The position numbers were made by a program, and so were the translations under genes. Positions 6,443 through 14,280 of a DNA stretch of 15,690 bases are shown piece after piece. Each line of letters begins with the position of its first letter. Within the stretch, counting starts at the first letter, position 1. The notes beneath the pieces were generated by a model. That model searched no databases and had not been told where the DNA came from. It saw nothing but the letters and a program-made list of their open reading frames with translations. The DNA comes from Acidobacteriota bacterium (GTDB lineage Bacteria; Acidobacteriota; Thermoanaerobaculia; Multivoradales; JAHEKO01), in NCBI GenBank assembly GCA_027296385.1, contig JAPUJD010000100.1, forward strand, positions 1 through 15,690. Direction: 5' to 3'.

Positions 6443-6601
6443 CACGCTGTTCGCCAGGAGCTTGCCCAGGGATCGGCCGTCGCGACGACGGGCCCCGCGG
6501 GAAGCTCGCGTCCGGCTCGGCCAGGAACGAGCGTGCCTCGACCACCGTGGCGTATCTCGGGGAGCATGCCGCGGAGAGCGTGGACCCGAAAGGGAGGAGA
6601 C
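6443..6601. other. Spacer between the large operon and the toxin-antitoxin pair; nothing recognised
   Basis: About 160 bases separate the last stop of the VWA operon from the toxin-antitoxin operator. I see no gene, no clear terminator hairpin with a T-run, and no repeat. Frames crossing it are Arg/Ser-rich shadows. Confidence 0.5.
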
Positions 6602-7609
6602 CTAGCCTGAAGTGAGCCCGACGAATGTCCCGGCGTTGCGCTGGCAGAGCGCCCGCATGAGAGTTGCGAAGCGGACGCCGGTCGCTTCCGAGACGCCGAA
6701 GCTGGAGAAGACGACCGGGAAGCCGACCGCATGGATGCGAACTCGCGGGTTGCCCGCGGCGTCGCGCCGGTTGATCTTGTCGATTGCGTCGATCACATCC
6801 TGGATCGACTTGCCGGTGAACTCGTCGCCGAAGACATAGACGCTGACTTTCTTGTCGGAGGAGCCGAAGACCCTCACCGCGCGCGTGATTCCCTCCACGG
6901 GGCTGCTGTTGCTGAAGGCCCTCCAGGTGCGCAGTCGGTCGAGGATCGCCTTGCGCCGACCCGGAGTGTCCGGGATCCACTTTCCGGCGTAGCTCGAGAA
7001 CATGTACTTCCCCATGTCGTTCATCACTTGGATGCCCTTGACCTTGGGGTAGATTTTTAGTGTCTCCGACATCTTCCTCAGCACCAGTGGCCAGGCGCCG
7101 CGCGTCATGCTGCCGGAGGTGTCGATGACGAAGATGATGTACTCGCTGTCGACCGGAATGCCGCCGACCGTGGCGTTGGGCGCTGGCGGGTGCTCGAGTT
7201 GACGCTGGAGCCGCTGCATCTCTTCGGTGAGCGTCTGCTGTGCGGCCAATAGCCGGCCTTCGAGGATCTCCTGTACTTGGGAGAGCTGGCTGGTCGCGGC
7301 ATACTCGCCGGGTACCTTCCAAAGGTCGCCGCGCAGCCGCGCTATTTTCTCGGTCTCGATCGAGCGCTGGCTGCGTTTGCTCACCAGCTCGCGGTTGAAG
7401 ATCGCGGTCTCGCCGCGGATCTCGGCCAGCTCCTGCTCGAGTCTCAGCACCCTCCCTTCGAGGTCCTCGCGCGACGATTCGAGGGCCGCCGGCTCGCCCA
7501 TCTTGGTGAGCACGAGCAGAACGACGATGGCTCCGAAGCCACAGCTGATCGCGTCGAGAAACGACAGGTTGAAGTCCCCGGGGCCGGGGCGCAGCCGCCG
7601 CCGTCTCAT
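6602..7609 (-). CDS. Membrane-anchored VWA-domain protein (second of two)
   Basis: 335 residues. A basic N-terminus (RRRRLRP) leads into one membrane helix (~14-35, NLSFLDAISCGFGAIVVLLV), giving an N-in, C-out bitopic topology. Residues ~43-138 are a charged coiled coil. A von Willebrand factor A domain follows (~155-333) with the metal-site motif DTSGS (Asp163, Ser165, Ser167), Ser235/236 in the Thr position and Asp262 in VFGDEF. VWA domains bind protein partners through a metal ion. The helix carries Asp19, positioned like the proton-carrying Asp of TolR/ExbD/MotB. With the upstream VWA protein and the MotA/TolQ-like subunit it probably forms an envelope complex. It overlaps the upstream gene by 4 bases (ATGA) and appears to be the last gene of the operon. 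Confidence 0.85.
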   Translation of the reverse strand: MRRRRLRPGPGDFNLSFLDAISCGFGAIVVLLVLTKMGEPAALESSREDLEGRVLRLEQELAEIRGETAIFNRELVSKRSQRSIETEKIARLRGDLWKVPGEYAATSQLSQVQEILEGRLLAAQQTLTEEMQRLQRQLEHPPAPNATVGGIPVDSEYIIFVIDTSGSMTRGAWPLVLRKMSETLKIYPKVKGIQVMNDMGKYMFSSYAGKWIPDTPGRRKAILDRLRTWRAFSNSSPVEGITRAVRVFGSSDKKVSVYVFGDEFTGKSIQDVIDAIDKINRRDAAGNPRVRIHAVGFPVVFSSFGVSEATGVRFATLMRALCQRNAGTFVGLTSG

Positions 7610-8700
7610 GGCCAGTCCCTCGCCGGCGAGAAGAAGGAGCCGCGGGTGGCGAGCGCCAGCTTCCAGTAGGCGCTCGGTGCCGCCGGGTCGCCCTCCATGG
7701 GAAAAAGAACCGTGTTGACCGGCAACCCGCGCGGCAGGAGCTGGATCGCTTGTTCGAAGTGTGCGATCCGTTGCTGGCTGGAGACGGTGCCTCGCTTGGG
7801 CTCTCTGGCGCCGCGGGTGGGGAGTCCGTCGATCAACAGGATGAGGTTGTCCGGCTGCGGTCTCATCGCCGCCACGGCGGCCAGCCCATGATGGAGGCTG
7901 GTACCGCCATCAGGGACGATCTCGCGCACCGCCTGGACGGCGGCCTCGAGGACATCGCGCTGACTCGCGTCGAGCCACCGACCGCCAGTGCCGTCCAGGA
8001 CCGGGCGCGCGCCGTCGGCGAAGGTGTAGATCTGGAAGGTGCTCGAACGGGGAAGCTGGGTCGTCAGCCAGTCGACGGTGGAGACCGCCTGCTGCCACTT
8101 GCGGGCTCGGATCTTCCGGTCGTCGGGAAGGTTGCGCCGGCGGATGACATTGACGATGGTCTCGTCGAGCATGCTCGAGGAGGAATCGAGCAGGATGAAG
8201 ATGCGGTCGCCACCGAGCTTGAGGCCGGTCAAATACTGTCGATCGCCGTCGCCGACGAAGGCGCGCGTGCGGTCGCCGGGGATCTCGTCGTCGGGCTGCG
8301 CCGCCGACAGCCGGCGCGCCTCATCCTCGAGCGTCTTGAGATCGCTCTGCAGCCGTCTGACGTGCTCGCGGCGGGCCAAGGTCGACTCTTCCATGGTGGC
8401 CAGTTCGCGGCGCAGCGCCTCGAGCGCTTCGAGCAGGCGTCTGGCCAGGCCCCTGGAAAGGGTGCGGTCGTTCTCGACTTCCTCGATCGAGTTCCTCAGC
8501 CGCACGAGACCGAGAGAGCCGTCGAGGACGAGCTCTTCTAGTCGCTCGACCTCGGCCGCGAGGTCGTGTTGCGCCTCGTCGGCCCGCACGCGGACGTTGG
8601 CGTTGATGATCATGTAGAGCAGGATCACCGACCCGAGGCCGCAGGTCATGGCGTCAAGAAAAGCGAGGCCGAAGACGTTGGGCCGGCTACGTCGCGCCAT
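7606..8700 (-). CDS. Membrane-anchored VWA-domain protein (first of two)
   Basis: 364 residues with the same architecture as its downstream neighbour: a short basic tail, one membrane helix (~11-33, GLAFLDAMTCGLGSVILLYM), a coiled coil (~40-133) and a VWA domain (~165-360). The metal site is complete: DSSSS (Asp172, Ser174, Ser176), Thr267 in DGGTSLHHGL and Asp291 in LLIDGLPT. The helix holds Asp16 in the motif FLDAMTCG, matching FLDAISCG in the second VWA protein. I infer that the two act as a heteromeric partner of the MotA/TolQ-like channel. The ATG at 8700 lies inside the preceding gene (14-base overlap) and has a GAGG site 6 bases upstream. The two proteins are paralogous in layout but quite different in sequence, so they are likely to do distinct jobs. 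Confidence 0.85.
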   Translation of the reverse strand: MARRSRPNVFGLAFLDAMTCGLGSVILLYMIINANVRVRADEAQHDLAAEVERLEELVLDGSLGLVRLRNSIEEVENDRTLSRGLARRLLEALEALRRELATMEESTLARREHVRRLQSDLKTLEDEARRLSAAQPDDEIPGDRTRAFVGDGDRQYLTGLKLGGDRIFILLDSSSSMLDETIVNVIRRRNLPDDRKIRARKWQQAVSTVDWLTTQLPRSSTFQIYTFADGARPVLDGTGGRWLDASQRDVLEAAVQAVREIVPDGGTSLHHGLAAVAAMRPQPDNLILLIDGLPTRGAREPKRGTVSSQQRIAHFEQAIQLLPRGLPVNTVLFPMEGDPAAPSAYWKLALATRGSFFSPARDWP

Positions 8701-9742
8701 CGCTCGCCTCGGGGCCCTGAGGGACTCCGGCTCTTGTGAGCCGAGTGATCAAGCGAATGCCTGGTTCGTCGGTTTCGATGCTCTCGCGTGCCGCGAGACA
8801 ACCACGGGCCGCCGCGTCGAGCGGCAGGGTCACCACACGTCGGCCGGTCATCTCCTCGAGCATCTGCTCGAGGCCGGGGAGAGCGCTGGTGCGCTGGGCC
8901 AGAGCCAGGCTCGTCGCTCCGTTCGCCCCATCCGCTGCCCGCACCTGGTCGAAGAGGGTGGCGTAGAGAGGTTCGGCGGCACGGATCAGTGCGCTGCGCC
9001 GGACCTCGGCGCGATGTTCGACGCCGGAGCCGGCGAGGCCGATCTCGATCCGGTCATGGTCGCGGATATCGACCAGCCAGCCCTCTAGGCGGTCGAAGAG
9101 CTGTTGCTCGCTGCCGGCCGAATGCAGGGGGTCGAAACGGGTTTCGCGGATGAACGCGTCGGCGATCGCGCGCGTCCAGACTTCGGCGAGCTCGAGCAGC
9201 CCGACGTCCGGCTGCAGGTGGATCTTGCCGCGGATGACGTCGTCGCCGACCTCGAGCTCGGTGGCGACGAGCCGGTGCAGATGAAGATCCAGATGCAGGA
9301 CGCGTCCTGAAGGCAACATCCCGGTCCCGGCGGTCGCCACAGCCGAGTCGATCATGCCGGTAACCGGTAGCCCCGCCGCCTCGGCGATGCCGAGGAGCAG
9401 GGCCAGCTGCTGAGGCGAGAAGCCGCCCGATACGGCCAGAAGCACCGATTCGAGGTCTGCGCCTGCCGCTTGCCGCACCTTCTCGAGCTGGGCGTAGGCG
9501 AGGTCCGCCGAGCCCCACTCCCGGGGAAACGGAGCGCCCAGGGGAGACGTGCCCAGATCCTGCCAGAACCGGCTGTGAACGTGTCGCGGCTTGAGACGAG
9601 CGAGTCGCGCTGCTTCACCGCCGGTCAGCAACCGGGCTCCGTCGAGAACAGCGAAACCTGGACTGCCGGAGTGATGGGTCGACGCGGACGCCTCGCGAAT
9701 CAACACGCCGGCGTCGTGGAGCTCGATTGCCAGGGTCGACAA
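8687..9742 (-). CDS. Hsp70/actin-fold ATPase-like protein, divergent
   Basis: 351 residues, starting with a TTG directly after the TGA of the channel gene. Hsp70/actin superfamily features appear in order: a first phosphate-loop position at 4-13 (LAIELHDAGV instead of the usual DxGTT), then GFAVLDGARLLTGGEAARLARLKP (29-52), which resembles the Hsp70 N-lobe. A connect-like VTGMIDSAVATAG lies at 127-139 and a second phosphate-loop position at 149-158 (LHLDLHLHRL, no glycines). The C-terminal adenosine region is ~281-318 (ALPGLEQMLEEMTG, then AARGCLAARE, like the AxGAA end of Hsp70). The fold is convincing but both phosphate loops have lost key Gly/Thr residues, so ATP hydrolysis is doubtful. 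No signal or membrane helix is present, so it is cytoplasmic and may regulate or assemble the membrane complex. Confidence 0.7.
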   Translation of the reverse strand: MSTLAIELHDAGVLIREASASTHHSGSPGFAVLDGARLLTGGEAARLARLKPRHVHSRFWQDLGTSPLGAPFPREWGSADLAYAQLEKVRQAAGADLESVLLAVSGGFSPQQLALLLGIAEAAGLPVTGMIDSAVATAGTGMLPSGRVLHLDLHLHRLVATELEVGDDVIRGKIHLQPDVGLLELAEVWTRAIADAFIRETRFDPLHSAGSEQQLFDRLEGWLVDIRDHDRIEIGLAGSGVEHRAEVRRSALIRAAEPLYATLFDQVRAADGANGATSLALAQRTSALPGLEQMLEEMTGRRVVTLPLDAAARGCLAARESIETDEPGIRLITRLTRAGVPQGPEASDGAT

Positions 9743-10543
9743 TCAGAGGACTTTCAGGTGGCGGACGAGGTGTTCGTCCACGTACGTCACGGTGTCGAGC
9801 ACCAGCCGCTCCTGCTGGAGCTGCAGCTGGTGTAGGAGGAACATCAGGACGATGCTGATGAGCAGCGCGATCAGCGTGGAATTGAACGCTACGCCCAGGC
9901 TCTGGGTGACACCCGAGATGTCGCCCTCGACGGCCTGGTGGGCTTGCCCGAGGGCTTCACCGATGCCGCGTACGGTGCCGATGAAGCCGATCGAGGGGAT
10001 GGCCCAGGCGATGTAGCGGACCATCGACAGCTCCGACTCGAGCCGCTCGGACTCGGCCTCGCTGATGGCGCGGGCGGTGTCGGAGACATCCTGGATGTTG
10101 CGGGTCGCGGCGAAGCGGTGCAGAGCCGAAAGGAGGGATCGCGGCAGCAGATGCCTTTGGTCGCTCGTCGGCAGCGCTTCGACCTGCCGGGCATACTCAC
10201 GAACATCCTCCGGCAGGATGCGGGTCCCTTCGGCGAGAGGAACCAGCTCGAGTCCCAGCAATCTGTGTTCGCTCGACACCAGCACGCCTTTGTAGGCCAT
10301 GATGGCCAGGGCCCAGATGCCGAGAATGAAGCAGGCTTCCTGTTCGAAGTCGCGCACGATGACGAAGAACGTGCGCTCCTGCACGGCGCTCGGATCCTCG
10401 AGCATCTGGATCCTCTGCTCGGTGAGAATCGCGTCGGCCTGCGGGCGAATCCAGGTGACGTAGAGAGCGTGGACGACGATCGTCGCCACGATCAGTGAGG
10501 CCAATTGAAAGACGAACTCGGCCGGGTAGGCTCTACTCTTCAT
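9743..10543 (-). CDS. MotA/TolQ/ExbB proton-channel family protein
   Basis: 266 residues with four membrane helices at ~11-31, 71-90, 175-195 and 218-239, and a ~85-residue cytoplasmic part between the second and third. The diagnostic stretch is IPSIGFIGTVRGIGEALG (182-199), with Thr190 in the GTV position equal to the conserved TolQ/ExbB Thr. It is followed by GVAFNSTLIALLISI (217-231), with Thr223 in the second conserved Thr position. These proteins form pentameric channels that couple proton flow to movement of an ExbD/TolR/MotB partner. No such partner gene is present; the two VWA proteins in the same operon are the candidates. It begins 3 bases after the stop of the small one-helix protein, with no strong ribosome-binding site, so coupled translation is likely. 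Confidence 0.88.
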   Translation of the reverse strand: MKSRAYPAEFVFQLASLIVATIVVHALYVTWIRPQADAILTEQRIQMLEDPSAVQERTFFVIVRDFEQEACFILGIWALAIMAYKGVLVSSEHRLLGLELVPLAEGTRILPEDVREYARQVEALPTSDQRHLLPRSLLSALHRFAATRNIQDVSDTARAISEAESERLESELSMVRYIAWAIPSIGFIGTVRGIGEALGQAHQAVEGDISGVTQSLGVAFNSTLIALLISIVLMFLLHQLQLQQERLVLDTVTYVDEHLVRHLKVL

Positions 10544-10546
10544 CGG

Positions 10547-10729
10547 CTAGATGTCCACCGGGAACGAGATCGCGCTGTCGGCCGGCAGCTCTTCGGTCGG
10601 GACAAAGGTGTCTTCCTCTTCGACCGGCTCCGCTGCGGCCTCGCTGCGGCCCGCCAGATTGCTGGCGAGCAGCAGCGCTAGGACCACCAGCGCGAGCAGG
10701 AAGAGTGTCGAGGTGAAGGGTCGTCGCAT
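10547..10729 (-). CDS. 60-residue single-helix membrane protein
   Basis: The ATG at 10729 is chosen over an upstream in-frame TTG because GGGAG lies 6 bases before it. A basic start (MRRPF) is followed by one hydrophobic helix (~8-26, TLFLLALVVLALLLASNLAG) and then an acidic tail rich in Glu, Pro and Ala. The tail would lie outside the inner membrane if the helix is an anchor. An uncleaved anchor is likelier than a signal peptide, since little would remain after cleavage. It sits between the FHA-PEGA-FGE fusion and the channel gene and is probably an accessory subunit of the channel. I recognise no family. Confidence 0.7.
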   Translation of the reverse strand: MRRPFTSTLFLLALVVLALLLASNLAGRSEAAAEPVEEEDTFVPTEELPADSAISFPVDI

Positions 10730-10750
10730 AAAAGGCTCCCGTCTCAAGGG

Positions 10751-13195
10751 CTATTCGGCGTAGCGGGCGAGTCTGAATCCTACGTCGGGCCGCGCCCCGG
10801 TGCCGAAGTCGCGGTAGGTAAGGCGTAGCTCGGTGATGGTGCTGTGCCGCCAGCTCGACCCGCGGATGACGTGATGTCGGCCCGATTCCGGCCCCCACGG
10901 ATCCGTCAGGACCTCGCGCGAGACGCCGACGCCGTAGAAGTCGTGAGTCCATTCGGCGGCGTTGCCGCCGAGGTTGAAGAGGCCTCGGGCATTGGGGCGA
11001 AACGCGTCGACCGGAGCGGTCGTGGGGAATCTATCGCTGAAATCGGTGAGCACGTTGGCAACGATGGCTCGAGCGGAGGCGTCGGCGTAGTTGCCGGATC
11101 CGTCGGCGACCGGCAGGGAGTCTCCCCATGGGTACTTGATGGAAGCTCCGTCGTCGGCGAACCGCGCCACCCACGACCACTCCGCCTCGGTCGGCAGCCG
11201 GTAGCCGGTGGAGCGGGGACGAGCAGCCACCAGGGTGCCGCCCCGGCGAACGTATGCGGGCGGCAGCTGCTCCTTTTCGCTCAGCCAGTTGCAGTAGGCG
11301 GCGGCGTCCTGCCAGCTGACGTTGACGACCGGATGGTGATCGGTCTCGAGGCTACGGCCCGCCACATTGCCGGAGAGATGTTCCTGGCGAAAGCGTCGGA
11401 ACTGACGGTTGGTGATCTCGTGCGCCCCGACGTAGAACCGACGGGTCAGGTCCACCTCGCGAATGACCTCGTTGGACCCTCGACCGGGCTCGCGGCGTGG
11501 AGCGCCCAGGCGAAAGCGGCCGGGTGCGATCAGTCGCAGCTCGTGGCCTTCCGCGGTGTTGTAGGTCGGAGGCATGGCGAGGGTCTCGAGCTCCTCGAAG
11601 GTCCGCAGCCTGACTTCGAGCGAATGCGTCAGCTCGGGGATCGGCGTCACCGTCTGGCTGAAGGCCTCGAATCCGGCCTTGCGGATCTCGAAGAGATGCG
11701 GTGTCGTCGGCAGCATCAGGGTCTGGCTGGCATGGCCACGAGGCTCGCCGTCGATAGAGAGCTGTGCGTCGGGGGGCCAGGCCGAGACGACGACCTTGCC
11801 GAGCTGCGCGTCGAGCTCGACGGTCATCTCGCGGCGCTCATCGGACTTGACCTGCAGCGCGAGGCTCGCGGTGGCGAAACCGGCCCTCGACAACTTGATC
11901 TCGAACGCGCGATCGGGCGCCAGCACCAACTCGAGGGGCGTTTTGCCCTCGAAGGCGCCGTCGACGGTAACCGCCGCCCCGGGCGGAACCGAGGCGAGTT
12001 GCACGATGCCCGCGAGCGGCGCCAGTCGAACCCGGGGCAGGGTCACCGGGCGCCCGGCGACCACCGGGAAGGCGGCGGTGTAGGCCTGGTATCCGGCCAG
12101 CGACAGTTCCAGCCGATGGCTTCCGGCACCGAGCTCCAGGGTCAGGGGAGTCGTGCCCAGGGACCGGCCGTCCACCCGCACGCTCGCCCCGGCGGGATCC
12201 GACGACATCTGCACCGGAGCCCAGCGCGGCTCCAGTCGGGCGACGATCGACTGTAGGGCGCCGGCGCCCTCGATCGTGAGATGCTCGACGAAGTCCTGGT
12301 GGCGGGGCGCCGAGAGCCGTAGCTCGTGTTCACCGGCGGCGACCTCGATCGGCCTCTCGAGCGGCGTGCGGCCCGCGAGCTCGCCATCGATCAGGATGTC
12401 CGCTCCCACCAGCTCGCCGGTCGAGATCTCCAGCAGGCCCGGAAGAAGCTCGAGGCGGAAGAAGAAAGGTTCGTTGCCGTCGGCAGCGACCACCAGCGGA
12501 GTTTCCAGCCTCGTGTAGCCACTCTTCTCTGCGACCAGTGTGTAACTGCCCGCGAGCAGGACGTGGCGGCCGGCAACCGCGAAGTTCAGTCCGCCGTCGA
12601 GCCGCAGAAGGTCGGGGGTCGGCTGGACGGCGATCTCGATCGCCTGCGCCGAGTAGAGAAGCGCACCGACCGCGACCAGCGCCAATACGGCGAGGCCGAG
12701 GGCGAGGTAGCGCCCGGGCGACGCCAGACGGTTTCGGGGCGTCAGCCCGGAACCGGTGATCCTCGGCGTGAAGGCGACGGGCTCGATGAGGTCTCCGAGG
12801 CGGGAAAGGTCGCCCTCGCGGGGGGGGGGCGTCAGGACCGGTGCCGCCAGGTGGTCCGGCGAGCCGGGCTCGGCGATCAGCCGGATCTTTCCCGCCGAGG
12901 CTTCGACCCGCAAGCGGGAGCCATCGACCCGAAGCTCGTCGCCCGGCCGCAACCAGCGCGAACCGCTCAGTGGGGCGTCGTTGACCCGGATCTCCCGGCC
13001 ACTGGTCTCGACCGCCTGCACGAAGAGGTCGTCGCCGGCGAGCCCCAGATGAGCGAAGGTCCTCGCTGCGTCTCCAGGCAGGAGCTGGACGTCGCTCTGG
13101 GCGCCACCGATCGAGAGCGGAAAATCGATCGCGGTGACCCGCCGGGTCCCGTGCGGATCCTCGATCACGAAGACACCGGCGTCGCGGGTGCTCAA
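10751..13195 (-). CDS. FHA - membrane helix - PEGA repeats - FGE/SUMF1-like fusion protein
   Basis: 814 residues from a TTG at 13195, preferred to a GTG five codons upstream because it has an AGGAGG site 4 bases upstream and makes a TTGA overlap with the previous stop. The order is: a degenerate FHA domain (~5-105), a Pro-rich linker, one membrane helix (~163-183) and four or five PEGA-type beta repeats (~190-530). Clear PEGA repeats carry GADILIDGELAGRTPLE, ASVRVDGRSLGTTPLTL and AAVTVDGAFEGKTPLEL. An FGE/SUMF1-like domain ends the protein (~545-812; HEITNRQF, NVSWQDAAAYCNWLSEKE, RLPTEAEWSW, GLFNLGGNAAEW). The FHA lacks the usual GR arginine and NG turn. The FGE-like domain has SSWRHSTITELRLTYR where active enzymes have two cysteines, so it is probably a binding module. 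Topology: FHA inside, the rest in the periplasm. Confidence 0.88.
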   Translation of the reverse strand: MSTRDAGVFVIEDPHGTRRVTAIDFPLSIGGAQSDVQLLPGDAARTFAHLGLAGDDLFVQAVETSGREIRVNDAPLSGSRWLRPGDELRVDGSRLRVEASAGKIRLIAEPGSPDHLAAPVLTPPPREGDLSRLGDLIEPVAFTPRITGSGLTPRNRLASPGRYLALGLAVLALVAVGALLYSAQAIEIAVQPTPDLLRLDGGLNFAVAGRHVLLAGSYTLVAEKSGYTRLETPLVVAADGNEPFFFRLELLPGLLEISTGELVGADILIDGELAGRTPLERPIEVAAGEHELRLSAPRHQDFVEHLTIEGAGALQSIVARLEPRWAPVQMSSDPAGASVRVDGRSLGTTPLTLELGAGSHRLELSLAGYQAYTAAFPVVAGRPVTLPRVRLAPLAGIVQLASVPPGAAVTVDGAFEGKTPLELVLAPDRAFEIKLSRAGFATASLALQVKSDERREMTVELDAQLGKVVVSAWPPDAQLSIDGEPRGHASQTLMLPTTPHLFEIRKAGFEAFSQTVTPIPELTHSLEVRLRTFEELETLAMPPTYNTAEGHELRLIAPGRFRLGAPRREPGRGSNEVIREVDLTRRFYVGAHEITNRQFRRFRQEHLSGNVAGRSLETDHHPVVNVSWQDAAAYCNWLSEKEQLPPAYVRRGGTLVAARPRSTGYRLPTEAEWSWVARFADDGASIKYPWGDSLPVADGSGNYADASARAIVANVLTDFSDRFPTTAPVDAFRPNARGLFNLGGNAAEWTHDFYGVGVSREVLTDPWGPESGRHHVIRGSSWRHSTITELRLTYRDFGTGARPDVGFRLARYAE

Positions 13196-14280
13196 ATTTC
13201 CTCCTCGCACCGGATGACGAGAGGAGGCGGCTCGACGCCCGGCTCGACGGTCAGGGTAAGCCGCACGTCACGGTAGCCGGCCCGGGAGCCGACCACGACA
13301 TAACGGCCGGGACGCAACTCGAGCTCGCGGCTCTCGAAGGTGCCCAGCTGGCCCACCCGGTAGACCACGACGGCGGTCTCGTTGTCCGACCGGAGCCGGG
13401 CGCGCATCGGTGTCGAGTAGGCGCTGACGAGTTGCGCCAAGCGCCGGCTCTGACTCTCGAGACGTGGGCCGGGTTGCTCGACCTCTTCGGCCTCCCGCAG
13501 GGTGGTCGTTGCCTCGGCCAGGACGTTCTCGGAGGAGAGCCGATCGGGTCGCCCGAGGTAACCCTCGATTCGGACCGAGAGCTCCGCTCGCCAAAGCGCC
13601 AGGCGGCGACCGGAGACTGCGAACGCGACCGTCCCATCGAGCGTCAGGACGTCGGCGTAGAGCACTCCGGCGCGGACCCACTCTTCGCGCTCGGCGTGCG
13701 CGCCTGCGCGCTGGCGCAGATCCAGGATGGCGGTCTGGCGCAGGCCGGTCGCGGTTCGTGCCAGAGCGTCTTTGACCAGACTGGACTCGGGCTGCAGTCG
13801 GTTGGCCTCGCGGAAGGCCTCCTGCGCAGTGGTGAAGTCACCCCGATCGAGGGCGCCCAGCCCCGTGCTCATCGCGACGGCAAACGGATCCTCAGCCGGC
13901 TGCGGCCGGGGCTTCTTCTCGACCACCCCAGCGATGGTGTCCCGACTGTCGGCCGCGAGCGGTGCGCTCTGGAGGGGCCGCAGCTCCCGCTCGACCGTCG
14001 CCGCGACGGGCTCCTCGACGGCGACCGCTGCCGCGGCCCGTCCACGTTCGGTCCGAGCCGGCGGCTCCGCGGCCACCGTCCCGACCGGATCGTCTTCGAC
14101 CCAGCCTGGGAGCAGCAGGAAGACGACGAAACCGGCAAGCACGAGCAGGCCGAAGCCGAGGAGCGTGAGAACGCTCGCCAGAGAACCTGACGCCGCTTCG
14201 GCCGTTCGCTCATCGAGGCTTCGAGGGGGGAGCATGGCAGCGGCGAGCCCGCGCGGCGGTTGCTGTCGCGTCGGGCTCAA
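13192..14280 (-). CDS. Bitopic envelope protein with helical-repeat and PEGA-like C-terminus
   Basis: 362 residues from a TTG at 14280 that overlaps the previous stop by four bases (TTGA), the same geometry as at the next junction. An ATG at 14235 is the alternative start. Order: a short cytoplasmic tail, one membrane helix (~36-57, SVLTLLGFGLLVLAGFVVFL), an Ala/Pro/Glu-rich linker, a helical region with TPR-like spacing (~133-240, GALDRGDFTTAQEAFREANR), and a C-terminal beta segment (~300-362) with GRYVVVGSRAGYRDVRLTL that resembles a PEGA repeat. Most of it should lie in the periplasm. The PEGA-like end links it to the FHA-PEGA-FGE protein coded next, so the two may interact or share origin. 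No named family is recognised for the whole protein. Confidence 0.75.
   Translation of the reverse strand: MSPTRQQPPRGLAAAMLPPRSLDERTAEAASGSLASVLTLLGFGLLVLAGFVVFLLLPGWVEDDPVGTVAAEPPARTERGRAAAAVAVEEPVAATVERELRPLQSAPLAADSRDTIAGVVEKKPRPQPAEDPFAVAMSTGLGALDRGDFTTAQEAFREANRLQPESSLVKDALARTATGLRQTAILDLRQRAGAHAEREEWVRAGVLYADVLTLDGTVAFAVSGRRLALWRAELSVRIEGYLGRPDRLSSENVLAEATTTLREAEEVEQPGPRLESQSRRLAQLVSAYSTPMRARLRSDNETAVVVYRVGQLGTFESRELELRPGRYVVVGSRAGYRDVRLTLTVEPGVEPPPLVIRCEEEI

Noticed and set aside
6414..7322. A 302-codon minus-strand frame overlapping the second VWA gene
   Set aside because: It is out of frame with a VWA domain that has a full metal-site motif and a membrane helix; its composition is Arg/Pro-rich with no recognisable domain.
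6602..8700. MoxR/Bat aerotolerance-type VWA operon
   Set aside because: No MoxR AAA+ ATPase is present, and the VWA proteins have an N-terminal helix followed by a coiled coil rather than the Bat arrangement of helices flanking the VWA domain.
6602..10543. Zorya-type anti-phage defence system
   Set aside because: Zorya has a MotA-like ZorA and a ZorB with a peptidoglycan-binding OmpA/MotB domain, plus helicase or nuclease effectors. Here there is no such domain, no helicase and no nuclease in the operon.
10844..12256. A 470-codon open frame on the plus strand, antisense to the FHA-PEGA-FGE gene
   Set aside because: It is an antisense shadow in GC-rich DNA. The minus-strand frame has clear PEGA and FGE-like motifs, while this one has none and a skewed Arg/Gly/Gln composition.
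10751..13195. Type VI secretion regulatory module (FHA and FGE-like proteins can occur there)
   Set aside because: No type VI core component is present in the window, and the FHA and FGE-like domains lack their key residues.
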